DNA of 64,000 nt from an uncultured Acetobacterium sp. GTDB taxonomy: Bacteria > Bacillota > Clostridia > Eubacteriales > Eubacteriaceae. Numbering within the stretch: the first letter of the stretch is position 1; every line of letters starts with the position of its first letter. The translations under genes and the position numbers were made by a program. The notes below the pieces were generated by a model. It did not search any database and had not been told where the DNA came from. It saw only the letters and a list, made by a program, of their open reading frames with translations. Shown piece after piece: positions 44,782-54,295 of the stretch. The stretch covers positions 2,196,736-2,260,735 of the forward strand of contig NZ_OY760905.1 in NCBI RefSeq assembly GCF_963664135.1, read 5' to 3'.

Positions 44782-46638
44782 TTACACTGCCAGATTATTA
44801 AATTGGCTGTTATATAACTCGGCATAAAATGTGTCAGCGGCCAGTAATTCTTCATGGGTACCCTTTTCTACAATGGTACCATTTTTCATCACCAGAATCA
44901 GATCAGCTGACTTGATCGTGGAAAGCCGATGAGCAATGACAAAACTGGTTTTTCCCTGCATACTCTGAATCATCGCCTGCTGTACTTCCAATTCCGTTTT
45001 GGTGTCAACGCTGGAAGTCGCTTCATCCAGAATCATCAGCGCCGGATTAGCCAGCATCGCTCGGGCAATGGTTAACAGCTGCATTTGCCCCTGCGAGATA
45101 TTGCCCTCTTCGTTGGAGATCACCGTATCATACCCTTCTGACAAGGTTCGGATAAAATGGTCGCACCGTGCCGCTTTGGCGACCTGGATAATTGCTTCCC
45201 GGGTTGCGTTCATCTTGCCGTAGGCAATATTCTCGGCAATCGTGCCTTTAAAGAGCCAGGTATCCTGAAGCACCATCCCCACCATGCGACGGAGTCCGCT
45301 TTTGGAAAGGTCTTTAATATCGATCCCATCGACTTTTATTTTGCCACCGTCGAGTTCATAAAAACGCATCAACAGATTGACTAGCGTGGTTTTACCAGCG
45401 CCGGTCGGCCCAACAATGGCAACCATCTCATTCGGCCTGACGGTAAAGCTGACATCCTGCATTAGTATCTCGCTGTCACGATAACCAAAACGGACGTGTT
45501 CAAATGCCACAGCACCGTCCGGCGCGGTAATTTGTTTGGGTGATTTGGTTTCCGGCACCTCTTCGGCTTCGTCCAGAAATTCAAAAACCCGTTCCGCCGA
45601 GGCCAACGCGGCCTGCATGGAATTGATAAAATAGGAGGACTGGGTAATCGGGTCGGCAATCTGATTGACATACTGCAAAAAAGCCTGCACCGTCCCAATC
45701 GTCATCGTGCCATTAATGGCAAAGATACCACCAACAATAGCAGTTACCACAAAACTCAGCTGCGTGAGAAAACGGATCGCTGGATAGATGGCATAAATAA
45801 CAAATTGTGATTTTTTATTGGCCTGATACTGCCGGTCGCTTAACTCCCGTTCAGTTTGAATGACCTGTTCCTGCTGGTTAAAGCTTTTAATAATCAGATT
45901 ACCGGTATAATATTCTTCGATTTTTCCGTTGAGTTCGCCGAGCACCTTCTGATTTTCATAGAAAATCGCCAGGGTTTTTTCGGAAATCCATTTGGTCGCA
46001 AAAACGCTCAGCGACATGGTTGCAATAATGATCACGGCCATGATGGGACTGAGGACAAACATAATGACAACCGTGAAAACAAGGTTACACACAGCGTTGA
46101 CAAATTGTAACGCCCCGGTTTTTAAAACTTCGGCAATCTTATCCGGATCATTGGTAGTCCGGCTTAAAATCTGCCCGGTTTCATTGGCATCATAATAGTG
46201 AAGTGGCAATCTGGTGATTTTTTCACTTATTTTCTCCCGCAGCGATAACGCCAGCTTTTCGCCGACACTGGCCATGGTGTATTCCTGCAGAAAGGAAAAC
46301 ACCGCCCCGATGAGATAGGCCAGCAGCAATAATAATACCGACAGCCCCAGGATCCCCGCCAGCTGTTCAAAACTGCCGCCAAACCCATTGGTACTGATCA
46401 CCTGAATCAGCTGGTCCAGGGCTTTCCCCATGACAATTGGCGAGAGCGCAAACATGGCATTGCTGACCACTGCCGCCAGCAGAATAATCAGTAAGGCCCC
46501 CTTTTGTTTCAGCAGCAGCCCCATTAATCGTCTGGCGGTTGCCTTGGAATTTTTGGGCATATCTTCCATTTCGGCCAAATCGGCGGGATTAAACGCTTTT
46601 TGATTTTCCTTTTGTGGTTTTTTTCGCTGTTTCTTCAT
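44782..46638 (-). CDS. ABC exporter half-transporter, subunit B (canonical Walker B)
   Basis: 618 residues. A Lys/Asn-rich cytoplasmic start, six membrane helices (about 50-345) and an ATPase domain with Walker A GPTGAGKTT, a degenerate signature ISQGQMQLL in place of LSGGQ, Walker B LMILDEATSSVD with the catalytic Glu, and H-loop IAHRLSTI. Its start overlaps the stop of the upstream subunit by ATGA. Together they form a heterodimeric multidrug-type exporter with one working ATP site. The substrate is unknown. Confidence 0.92.
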   Translation of the reverse strand: MKKQRKKPQKENQKAFNPADLAEMEDMPKNSKATARRLMGLLLKQKGALLIILLAAVVSNAMFALSPIVMGKALDQLIQVISTNGFGGSFEQLAGILGLSVLLLLLAYLIGAVFSFLQEYTMASVGEKLALSLREKISEKITRLPLHYYDANETGQILSRTTNDPDKIAEVLKTGALQFVNAVCNLVFTVVIMFVLSPIMAVIIIATMSLSVFATKWISEKTLAIFYENQKVLGELNGKIEEYYTGNLIIKSFNQQEQVIQTERELSDRQYQANKKSQFVIYAIYPAIRFLTQLSFVVTAIVGGIFAINGTMTIGTVQAFLQYVNQIADPITQSSYFINSMQAALASAERVFEFLDEAEEVPETKSPKQITAPDGAVAFEHVRFGYRDSEILMQDVSFTVRPNEMVAIVGPTGAGKTTLVNLLMRFYELDGGKIKVDGIDIKDLSKSGLRRMVGMVLQDTWLFKGTIAENIAYGKMNATREAIIQVAKAARCDHFIRTLSEGYDTVISNEEGNISQGQMQLLTIARAMLANPALMILDEATSSVDTKTELEVQQAMIQSMQGKTSFVIAHRLSTIKSADLILVMKNGTIVEKGTHEELLAADTFYAELYNSQFNNLAV

Positions 46639-48374
46639 ATTCGATCGGCCTCCTTTTCAGTAAGCTGAGAAGCGACGATTTCCTGATAAACCGGGCAGCT
46701 TTTCATCAGTTCTGAATGCCTGCCGATTCCGGCCATCCGGCCGGCCTCCAGAACGATGATCTGATCGGCATCCATAATGGTGCTGATTCGTTGGGCGACA
46801 ATCACCACCGCCGCATCTGCCATTTCTTTTTTCAGTGCTTTTCGCAAGGTGGCATCGGTTTTAAAATCCAGTGCCGAAAAACTGTCATCAAAAATATAAA
46901 CCGGCGCTTTTTTTACCAGCGCCCGGGCAATGCACAGCCGTTGCTTCTGCCCGCCGGAAAAATTGGTGCCACCTTGAGCCACGGATCGTTCATAGCCATC
47001 TTCCATCCCGATAATAAAGTCATGGGCCTGGGCAATCCTGGCGGCGTGTTCCAATTCCGCCTGGGTCGCCTGGCGGTTTCCCATCCGCAGATTGTCGGCA
47101 ATGGTACCGCTAAAGAGAATCGCCTTTTGAGGTACATAGCTAATCCGTTCCCGCAGATCATGCTGGGTCATTTGGCGGATGTCCACCCCTTCCAGGGTGA
47201 TCTCACCGCTGGCCACATCATAAAGACGCAGCATCAGACTGGCAATGGTACTCTTGCCCGACCCGGTTCCACCAATAATCGCAGTGGTTTTCCCCTGCTC
47301 GCAAGAAAAACTGATGCCCTGCAAAACCGGCTCCTCTGCCCCCCGATAAGAAAAGCTGACCTGATTGAAGACAATTTTTGCCGGGTTATTTGGATTTCCC
47401 AAGGCCTTTGCTGCTTTTTCATCCCCAATTTCCGGAATCGTATCCAGGACCTCCTGGGTTCGGTCCAGGCACGCTTTCATTTTCGGCAGCATCACGATCA
47501 CCATGGAAGACATGATCAGTGAAATCAGCAACAGAATGGTATATTCTGAAACGGCGATGATGCCCCCCACCTGAATTTCGCCATTGAGTACCAGAAAGCT
47601 ACCAAACCATAACACTGCGACCATGCTGATCCCGACAACTGCCCATATCAACGGACTAAACACGGCGAAGGTTCGGTTTAAACGAATGACATTATCGGCA
47701 TAGTCAAAAAAGGCCTCATTGGTTCGTTTTCTTTCATATTCCGAATTATCAAAAGCCCGAATCACCCGAACGCCAGTAATGGCTTCGCCCATGATCCGGT
47801 TAATGATATCCAGTCGCTTTTGGATGGTTTTAGAGATGGGACTGGCTTTTCTGAACAAATAATAAATCACACTAATGAACACTGCCATGGCAATAATAGG
47901 AATCGCCACCAGTATCGGACTTACGGCCATCGTCATGATAATCGCTGTTATGGCCACAATCGGTGCCGGCAAAATCATTTGGGCAAACATGATCACCGTC
48001 TGCTGGATCACCGTAATATCGCCAGTGGCCCGGGTAATCATCGAAGCGGTGCTGAAGCGGTTAAAATCACGGATCGACAGGATCTGCGTTTTATCAAAAA
48101 TCCGATCCCGCAAATATTTTCCTGAAAGCGCCGCCAAATCGGCACACATATAACTGGCCCATAAAGAAATAAGTGCTGATACCCCCACCGCCGTCAACAT
48201 TTGCAAACCCAATGACACAATTGCCATCAGATCTTTTTTGATGATCCCATTGTCAATTATTTTTGCTGCAAAATAGGGCACCGCCAACATACTAAAGGAC
48301 TGGATCACCGTTGCCAGGATAATTAAAAACAACATGCCTTTCTTTTCTTTTAAAAATTGTATTAAATAGGTCAT
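46635..48374 (-). CDS. ABC exporter half-transporter, subunit A (degenerate Walker B)
   Basis: 579 residues. Six membrane helices and an ATPase domain with Walker A GGTGSGKST, an intact signature FSGGQKQRL and Walker B VYIFDDSFSALD, in which the catalytic Glu is replaced by Asp. This is the reverse of the partner's pattern and marks a heterodimer of the TM287/288 or LmrCD kind. The start at 48374 (MTYLIQFL) follows GGAGGG; the longer frame to 48425 reads into the operator. A 21-bp palindrome lies 54 bases upstream, so the operon is probably under a TetR-type repressor encoded elsewhere. Confidence 0.92.
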   Translation of the reverse strand: MTYLIQFLKEKKGMLFLIILATVIQSFSMLAVPYFAAKIIDNGIIKKDLMAIVSLGLQMLTAVGVSALISLWASYMCADLAALSGKYLRDRIFDKTQILSIRDFNRFSTASMITRATGDITVIQQTVIMFAQMILPAPIVAITAIIMTMAVSPILVAIPIIAMAVFISVIYYLFRKASPISKTIQKRLDIINRIMGEAITGVRVIRAFDNSEYERKRTNEAFFDYADNVIRLNRTFAVFSPLIWAVVGISMVAVLWFGSFLVLNGEIQVGGIIAVSEYTILLLISLIMSSMVIVMLPKMKACLDRTQEVLDTIPEIGDEKAAKALGNPNNPAKIVFNQVSFSYRGAEEPVLQGISFSCEQGKTTAIIGGTGSGKSTIASLMLRLYDVASGEITLEGVDIRQMTQHDLRERISYVPQKAILFSGTIADNLRMGNRQATQAELEHAARIAQAHDFIIGMEDGYERSVAQGGTNFSGGQKQRLCIARALVKKAPVYIFDDSFSALDFKTDATLRKALKKEMADAAVVIVAQRISTIMDADQIIVLEAGRMAGIGRHSELMKSCPVYQEIVASQLTEKEADRI

Positions 48375-48427
48375 TGCTGATCCCTCCGGTTTTGATGTGA
48401 AATTTGAAACAATTATATTTATCATAA

Positions 48428-48448
48428 ACTATACCGGTACGGTATAGT
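48428..48448. promoter_or_regulatory. TetR-type operator palindrome upstream of the ABC exporter
   Basis: Perfect 9-bp arms ACTATACCG and CGGTATAGT around a GTA centre. On the minus strand it lies between TTGACT (about 48446-48451) and TATGAT, an unusually wide 19-base spacer. Such palindromes inside a promoter are typical TetR-family sites. Confidence 0.7.
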
Positions 48449-48543
48449 CAAGCAGTTTAAGCTATTCCGGGCAAAAAAAATGAATCGGCTGAAGTAATTC
48501 TTAAACCAGCCGGTTATTTCTGAAATAATCAAAGCCGCTTCCC

Positions 48544-48573
48544 GAAAAAAAATACAGACCCGAAGGCCTGTAT
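48544..48573 (-). terminator. Terminator of the sigma factor/zinc-ribbon operon
   Basis: ATACAGACC (48552-48560), loop CGAA, GGCCTGTAT (48565-48573); on the minus strand followed by eight T. It lies 40 bases after the zinc-ribbon stop codon. Confidence 0.88.
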
Positions 48574-48612
48574 CATAAATTCTTTATGGCATTTTTCCAT
48601 TACACTTTTTTA

Positions 48613-48975
48613 TTACATTTTTTCAAACTGATATTTCGTATTACAGGCTTTGCAATTGACTTCTAATTTATAAACATCCAGTTTCTTTTCCAGAATCGTT
48701 ACCAACGGAGATTTGTCTTCCGGACAACACAGTCGATTCTTGATCGTAATCAACGCGTGTTCACTGCTGGTTTGCGCCTCACTGTCACGATCAAATGCAA
48801 GATGGACACTTCCGTAATTTCCGCATTTGCACTGATAGTCCAACCGAAAAAGGTCATAGGTAACATAACACAGATAACCAATTGTCTTGTTACAACCCTC
48901 ACAATAGATCCAACCACCGTAAGCATTGGCCAGTCGTGTGTTTATCAACGCTTTATCAATCGGTGTTCTTGCCAT
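48613..48975 (-). CDS. Zinc-ribbon protein, sigma factor partner
   Basis: 120 residues with four Cys pairs, IYCEGC, YQCKCG, RLCCPE and VNCKAC, which can bind two zinc ions in two ribbons. No membrane helix. It starts 12 bases after the sigma factor gene ends, with GGAG upstream, so the two are co-transcribed. It could be an anti-sigma factor or a regulated target; no known family is recognised. Confidence 0.65.
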   Translation of the reverse strand: MARTPIDKALINTRLANAYGGWIYCEGCNKTIGYLCYVTYDLFRLDYQCKCGNYGSVHLAFDRDSEAQTSSEHALITIKNRLCCPEDKSPLVTILEKKLDVYKLEVNCKACNTKYQFEKM

Positions 48976-48987
48976 CGTAGCGCTCCA

Positions 48988-49842
48988 TTAAACCTGACCC
49001 ATGATGGTCACCATGTTTTCCGAGGCCAATATTTTTTGCAGAAAATCCTTTGCACTCTGTGGCGAACGATAGCTGGGCAATTCAGCAAAAATAACCGATT
49101 CCGTATCCATTTCTTCCATGGCTGCCAAATAGTCCTGTGCGACACCATCGTCTGCTTTTTTCAGTTGGTGGTATTCCAAATTGGCTGGGTTTAAGCGGTG
49201 ATTTGTAATGGCATAGCCTATCCGTTTCTGGCAATTGCATTTTTCCGGCGAAGCAAGACCGCAATACTGTTTCAGAAAGCCGGCCATTTTCTGTCGAATC
49301 CGAGAGAGCCGCTGGCGATATGCTTCTGGCGTAATCCCCAGGATCTCACCACATACCTTACTGTCCACCTTAAACATGATACCCAGGACATAGATCAGCC
49401 GACTTTCCGGGTCAAAGCATTGCAGCATAACGTTGGTACAGGACATTTTAAGTTCCTGAGTCAAAATGTCCTCGTCTACATCATTCATCATATCCGGGTT
49501 ATTCTTTAAAAATCCGGCCTCGATGTCCGCTCCATAAAATTCAAAACTGAGTGGCGGTAGTTTTGCGAAAAACGACTTTTTGTAATTGAACAGGTAATTA
49601 GTTGCAATTCGATACACCCAGGTGGAGAATGCACTTTCCTTCTTGAAAGAGGATAAGCTGGTCATTATCTTGATCAGAATTTCCTGAGTGGCATCCTCTG
49701 CGTCATGGGGACTGCCAAGCATCCGCAATGACAGGTTATACACCATATCCTGCACACTGACAAGCAGGCTTTCTAATGCCTGTTTGTCACCATTAAGAGC
49801 CAGTTCAATGCTCTCATTCGTTTCGTTTGTTTTGTTATTCAT
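48988..49842 (-). CDS. RNA polymerase sigma factor, ECF-like
   Basis: 284 residues. Region 2 is at about 25-95 (LRMLGSPHDAEDATQEILIK, AFSTWVYRIATNYL) and region 4 at about 140-195 (VCGEILGITPEAYRQRLSRIR). A C-terminal extension of some 85 residues follows, starting with a Cys pair, KCNCQKRIGYAI, and may sense a signal or be an internal control domain. AAGGAAG precedes the ATG. It is the first gene of an operon with a zinc-ribbon protein. The regulon is unknown. Confidence 0.88.
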   Translation of the reverse strand: MNNKTNETNESIELALNGDKQALESLLVSVQDMVYNLSLRMLGSPHDAEDATQEILIKIMTSLSSFKKESAFSTWVYRIATNYLFNYKKSFFAKLPPLSFEFYGADIEAGFLKNNPDMMNDVDEDILTQELKMSCTNVMLQCFDPESRLIYVLGIMFKVDSKVCGEILGITPEAYRQRLSRIRQKMAGFLKQYCGLASPEKCNCQKRIGYAITNHRLNPANLEYHQLKKADDGVAQDYLAAMEEMDTESVIFAELPSYRSPQSAKDFLQKILASENMVTIMGQV

Positions 49843-49928
49843 ACAATCTTCCTTCCATGTAATTTTGCTTTATACTAGATTAGACAATTATTACCATGGG
49901 TTGTGACAGAAATTTTTAGCTTTATTAT

Positions 49929-50186
49929 CTAAACCGCTTGTTCGGCTGTTTCCTTCTCTGAAAAATTCAAGTTGTTGTGTTTTTTATTTATTTTACGATT
50001 TTTTATTTCCTTATATGCAAACTTGCTGCCTTTTTTACACCCATCATCTTTTACCATCAGTATCGAAAGCCCTTCCATTAACAATGTCATTTCACACTGT
50101 CTGGGACATGTCTTACAGCAGAGTTTGACTTCTCTAACGCCATTATCTCCATGAATTCCTTCTTTTTTATTTTTCTCATTCATCAT
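49929..50186 (-). CDS. Small Cys-rich protein, DUF1667-like
   Basis: 85 residues. The pattern CCKTCPRQCEMTL, then about 14 residues, then DGCKKGSKFAYKE resembles the DUF1667 signature (CxxCPxxC ... GxxCxxGxxYAxxE) of small proteins linked to anaerobic oxidoreductases, where the Cys probably hold a metal or Fe-S centre. A Lys/Asn-rich tail follows. GAGGGTG precedes the ATG. No oxidoreductase is adjacent. Confidence 0.65.
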   Translation of the reverse strand: MMNEKNKKEGIHGDNGVREVKLCCKTCPRQCEMTLLMEGLSILMVKDDGCKKGSKFAYKEIKNRKINKKHNNLNFSEKETAEQAV

Positions 50187-50489
50187 CGTTTCACCCTCCA
50201 GAACTGTTAATCAGAAAACGGATTGATTTCACCGTCATTGTCATTATTTGCATAGACGACATTGTTCCCTGCACCATTTTAGTAAAATAATACCTTTTCT
50301 GAATTGTAGCATAGATTGTTAAATTTTTCACTATTGGAAACGTTATCTATTTTCAACCTAAATTTTTTCTTAAGAAAACCCTATGTTTTGTTTTAAATGC
50401 ATAAATAAAAAACCCAGGGACGACAAGCTGAAACTTTGCCTTCCCTGGGTTTTATTACCATCATTTATTAAACTTTGTATTTGTTTTAT
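50187..50489. other. Intergenic region
   Basis: 303 bases. It contains the terminator at 50405-50453 and, near 50200-50400, AT-rich upstream sequence of the DUF1667-like gene. No gene is seen. Confidence 0.5.
50405..50453. terminator. Terminator of the DnaJ/zinc-ribbon operon
   Basis: AAAACCCAGGGA (50409-50420) pairs with TCCCTGGGTTTT (50442-50453). The minus strand carries the longer T-run and follows the gene that ends at 50490. Confidence 0.88.
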
Positions 50490-50900
50490 TTAGACAATCA
50501 CACGTACTTCAAATTTTTCCTGACAAACGGGACATTTCACCATATGCTTGCCCCGTTTGATTGGCAGCTGCAACATCTTTTTGCAACTGGGACATTTCCG
50601 GTAACGGTGGACGCCGATTTCTTTAAACCGTCGAAATAACAGTTTGAATTCTCTTTTGATCGGATTCCAGATTTTTAAAAATTTGTCATTTTCCGCCCGA
50701 CGCTTACTGACGTTTCTGGAAAAGCTTCTAAAGATCAATAACAGCAGGATGGCGTTGGACACACCCATCAGAATCACTGAATCAACCAGCAAATTAACCA
50801 GTATCAGCCCCACCACCAATACCAACATGGCATAATAAAGCTGATCGGCACCGTAACGGCCGGACATGAATTTCACTAACTTATTTTTCAAACTTTCCAT
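50490..50900 (-). CDS. Membrane protein with C-terminal zinc ribbon
   Basis: 136 residues: two adjacent membrane helices (about 20-62), a basic stretch and a C-terminal ribbon with CPSC and CPVC. The start at 50900 (MESLKNK) follows AGGAG; the upstream extension has no site. It lies 45 bases after the DnaJ-domain gene and ends at a strong terminator, so the pair forms an operon. Similar zinc-ribbon membrane proteins beside J-domain proteins are known in clostridia, without an assigned role. Confidence 0.7.
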   Translation of the reverse strand: MESLKNKLVKFMSGRYGADQLYYAMLVLVVGLILVNLLVDSVILMGVSNAILLLLIFRSFSRNVSKRRAENDKFLKIWNPIKREFKLLFRRFKEIGVHRYRKCPSCKKMLQLPIKRGKHMVKCPVCQEKFEVRVIV

Positions 50901-50945
50901 TTGTTTTCTCCTAATATTTACTCTTAGTTGATACACTCACTGGTT

Positions 50946-51638
50946 CTAAAAGATAAAGCTTAAAAATGAAAGTAAAAACTGAAACGCATAAAATCCAATA
51001 AACAATTTTAAAATCGTGCCAATTGGCGAGAACGATGACGAACGTCCACCAAAGCCACGTTTAGGTTTTTCCATCTGACTCAATACATGTCGGTACTCTT
51101 GATTATCCGGTTCCATTTCCACCGCTATTTTCACCTGATAGATGGCATCTGCATGATTGCCGATACCATAATTAGCAATGGCACTGTAATAATACCACTT
51201 CGCACTGCGATCGGAAAGATGATTTAAGACATTTAAGGCTTCCCGATAATCGCCCTGATTGATATAGCTAACCGCCGTATCAAAACTGTATCGACGGTTC
51301 TGATTGGCATAGGCGCCAAAAATCCATTCAAAAGGATCAAACCCTTCAAAGGTATCTGACTGTCGGGAACCATAACCAAACGGTTCATAGGCTGGTCTTC
51401 TCTGATAAGTCTGGCCGGCCGGATTACTGCTTGTTCCATAAGCATTTCCGTAGGCATAGTTTGCTTTACCACTTTTTATCAAATCATAGGCGGCATTGAT
51501 CTCGCTCATTTTTGCTGCCGATTCCTGATTACCCGGATTCAAATCCGGATGATATTTTTTCGCCAGTTTTTTATATGCTTTTGTGACTTCCTCATCACTG
51601 GCATCATGAGCAACGCCCAATACTGAATATGGGTTCAA
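50946..51638 (-). CDS. DnaJ-domain protein with membrane anchor
   Basis: 230 residues. The J-domain covers 1-62 with the HPD motif in [10 protein letters not shown], so it should stimulate an Hsp70 ATPase. A low-complexity Tyr/Gly/Ser linker, TPR-like helices (about 110-180, [18 protein letters not shown]) and a C-terminal hydrophobic segment ([21 protein letters not shown]) follow; it lacks the zinc-finger and substrate domains of full DnaJ. It probably recruits DnaK to the membrane. The start is TTG, with GAGGTG eight bases before. Confidence 0.85.
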   Translation of the reverse strand: MNPYSVLGVAHDASDEEVTKAYKKLAKKYHPDLNPGNQESAAKMSEINAAYDLIKSGKANYAYGNAYGTSSNPAGQTYQRRPAYEPFGYGSRQSDTFEGFDPFEWIFGAYANQNRRYSFDTAVSYINQGDYREALNVLNHLSDRSAKWYYYSAIANYGIGNHADAIYQVKIAVEMEPDNQEYRHVLSQMEKPKRGFGGRSSSFSPIGTILKLFIGFYAFQFLLSFLSFIF

Positions 51639-51785
51639 TTTTATTACACCTCAATCTCTTTAAAAATAATATTGTTATGATTGTAACCTTCAATTATTAT
51701 ATTTTGTTTAAACAATTATGATAACGGCTGATCATTTTATTTTACACCGATTAAAAACCATCATTCCCCTATTTTTTGATGTTTT

Positions 51786-51832
51786 ATTAAAAAAAGCACA
51801 GACCATCCACCTCGTGCATGCTTCTGTGCTTT
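51786..51832 (-). terminator. Terminator of the YhgE/Pip gene
   Basis: AAAGCACAGA (51793-51802) pairs with TCTGTGCTTT (51823-51832); on the minus strand a T-rich run follows. It lies 58 bases after the stop codon at 51891. Confidence 0.85.
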
Positions 51833-51890
51833 CTTGATTATAAGTTGTGCGAGCGTCCATTCCATTATCTGATAATATTTCTCAGCTTTA

Positions 51891-54281
51891 TTATACGGAT
51901 AGGTTGGTCTGCTTTTTTAATGGGGTTCCACTTTCAGCCAGATTTTTCTTTGTTTTTAGGACATAGCTAAGCAGCGTCAAGCCGATACAGACAAACATGA
52001 TCCCAAGTAATACCATTGTGTATTCACCAATGCCAGTCCCACTTGCACCAATCGAAAGCGTCTGTTTGAGCGCCTCAATTGTGTAGGTCATCGGCAGGAA
52101 TGGATGGATCGCCTGAAAAAAGCTGTTGGTCAGTTCAATTGGATATACCCCACTGGAACCACTTAACTGCAAGATCAGGAAGATCAACGCAATAAAACTG
52201 CCGGCTTCATCTAATACCACTTTTAACAAACTGGTGAAAGACATAAAGCACAGGGAAGTGATCCAGGCAATAAAAAAGGTGGCGGCCACATTAGTGGGGG
52301 AAAGATGGTTAAATGCCATCAATGCGGTGATCGCTAAGATGGCCTGAAGCGAACTCACGATTAATAAAATCATGGATTTATTCAGCCAATAGTTGATGCC
52401 GTTTTTCGGTTTGTCTTTTTTGTCATATAGAGGATAAAAAAGACAGAAAGCCATCGCCCCTAAATAAAGTGCCACCGAGATGATATACGGAGCCATACTG
52501 GTGCCATTATTATCAACAACAGAAAAACTTTCTTCATTTGCCGCTGTCGGGGACACAAACATTGCGATGTTTTTATCATCAGTCTTAACTGCGGCAAGGG
52601 CTTGGGCCCCATCGGACAGTTTTCCGGCCAATACCTGACTGCCATCTTTAAGGCTGCCAATTCCGTTGCCCAGGGTTTGTGATCCGGCCGCTAATTGCGA
52701 CGAACCACTGCTTATTTGCACGGCGCCATTTGCCAACTGTCCGGCTCCGCTGATTAACTGATTAGAGTTGGCACTCAGCAACGAAGAACCATCGGCCAGT
52801 TTCGAAACACCGCTGGTCAGGAGCGGCGTTCGGTTGTTGAGTTCGTTCATGGCAAATGCCAATCCATTTGAACCGGACGCCAATGTTTCAGACTGATTAT
52901 TCAATGTCTGTAAACCAGCGGCAACACGGTTGACTCCCGCAGTATAATGCTCAACTCCAGAAATCAAACCAGCATTTTCATCATTGATACCCTGTTGCAG
53001 CTGTGCCAGCCCTTGATCCATCATGGATAACGCCTGAACAAGTTGTTCGGGATTTCCGGTGGAATCCGTTTGTGTGCCTGAATTGCCCAAATTCTGAATC
53101 GCGCTGACCGAATGATCAATCCCATCACTGTCAATAGCGATACCGCTGCGAAGAGTTTCCAGGTTATCCGCCTGGGCTTTTGCCTGGGGATCATCGGAAG
53201 TTCTTAAACTTTCAATGACCACATCTAATGAATACAGCTCATTTTGAATGTTTTTTGTATTGGTCAGAATCTCGACGGCACTATCATTTATCCCGGAAAG
53301 ATCGGTCGTTTCCTGGGGTTGATTTTGAGTAACGGATTCCAGAATTTGATCATTGACCGCTTTAACCTGGTTAATGCCATCCGCCACCGAAGCAACCCCC
53401 GCATTGAGGCTGTCACTGGAAGAGGAAAGCTCCTGACTACCATCAGCCAGGGCGCCAACACCAGTCGTATAGCGGTCAATCCCGTTATTTAATTGGTTAG
53501 AACCGGCCAGAATCTGACTGATGCCATTGGTCAAGGTCGGCAACTGTCCATTAAGCTGCTGCAGTCCCTGGCTGAGTTCGCCCACCCCATTGGTATACTG
53601 GGTAAGACCGACTGAAAGGGTTTCGGCGCCATCACTGAAAGTCAAAGAGCTATCCGACAGTTTTTTTAGATTGGCCGTAATTTGCTGATTGCCATTTTCC
53701 AACTGTGCTGATCCGTCATTGATCGCCATTGCCCCATCAGCGGCCTGGGTCATCCCGGTTTTTAACGTCGAAATTTGTTTGAAAACCACTTCGGTATAAG
53801 TCTGCGTCACCTTATCAGAAACACTGTTTTTAATTGCAGTTGCCCCGGCGATTGCTGTTTTGGAAGCAAATAAATTTTCTCCGGGATTTATTTCATAGGA
53901 CAGCACCATCGGCTGTGGATCGGCATTCATCAGGGTTGCGGCATTTTTTGAAAAATCTTCGGGAATGGTAACGACCATATAATAGTCGCCATTTTTCAAC
54001 CCGTTCTGAGCCGTTAGAGAATCAACTGATACACAAGCAAACGGCTTTTCAGCTTCAAGCGTTCTGGTTAATTCCTCGCCAATATTAAGGGTGCTGCCAT
54101 TATAGACGCAGCTTTTGTCTTCATTGACAAGGGCCACCGGTAATTCGCTGATTTTTGAATAGGGATCCCAAACTGAGGATAAAAAAATAGTTGTATACAA
54201 GGTTGGCACCAGTGAAAGAACAACGATCAGAACGATTAAGAATTTATTTTTCTTGAGAGTTTCAAATTCACTTTTAAGCAT
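51891..54281 (-). CDS. YhgE/Pip family membrane protein (ABC-2 permease-like)
   Basis: 796 residues. An N-terminal helix (about 12-34) and a first outside domain (VALVNEDKSCVYNG, typical YhgE/Pip start) lead into about 400 residues of repeated LxxGxxQLxxG turns that form a long coiled or helical stalk. Five to six C-terminal helices (about 590-785) resemble ABC-2 permeases. Homologues include the phage infection protein Pip and parts of type VII-secretion-linked exporters. AAGGAGG precedes the ATG. It is the second gene of an operon with an Rrf2-type regulator, 14 bases apart. Confidence 0.88.
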   Translation of the reverse strand: MLKSEFETLKKNKFLIVLIVVLSLVPTLYTTIFLSSVWDPYSKISELPVALVNEDKSCVYNGSTLNIGEELTRTLEAEKPFACVSVDSLTAQNGLKNGDYYMVVTIPEDFSKNAATLMNADPQPMVLSYEINPGENLFASKTAIAGATAIKNSVSDKVTQTYTEVVFKQISTLKTGMTQAADGAMAINDGSAQLENGNQQITANLKKLSDSSLTFSDGAETLSVGLTQYTNGVGELSQGLQQLNGQLPTLTNGISQILAGSNQLNNGIDRYTTGVGALADGSQELSSSSDSLNAGVASVADGINQVKAVNDQILESVTQNQPQETTDLSGINDSAVEILTNTKNIQNELYSLDVVIESLRTSDDPQAKAQADNLETLRSGIAIDSDGIDHSVSAIQNLGNSGTQTDSTGNPEQLVQALSMMDQGLAQLQQGINDENAGLISGVEHYTAGVNRVAAGLQTLNNQSETLASGSNGLAFAMNELNNRTPLLTSGVSKLADGSSLLSANSNQLISGAGQLANGAVQISSGSSQLAAGSQTLGNGIGSLKDGSQVLAGKLSDGAQALAAVKTDDKNIAMFVSPTAANEESFSVVDNNGTSMAPYIISVALYLGAMAFCLFYPLYDKKDKPKNGINYWLNKSMILLIVSSLQAILAITALMAFNHLSPTNVAATFFIAWITSLCFMSFTSLLKVVLDEAGSFIALIFLILQLSGSSGVYPIELTNSFFQAIHPFLPMTYTIEALKQTLSIGASGTGIGEYTMVLLGIMFVCIGLTLLSYVLKTKKNLAESGTPLKKQTNLSV

Positions 54282-54295
54282 GGGTAGTTCCTCCT

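Noticed and set aside
46716-47522. Plus-strand ORF of 268 codons opposite the ABC exporter gene
   Set aside because: Overlaps a fully supported ATPase domain on the other strand and encodes a His/Asn-rich sequence without a known pattern.
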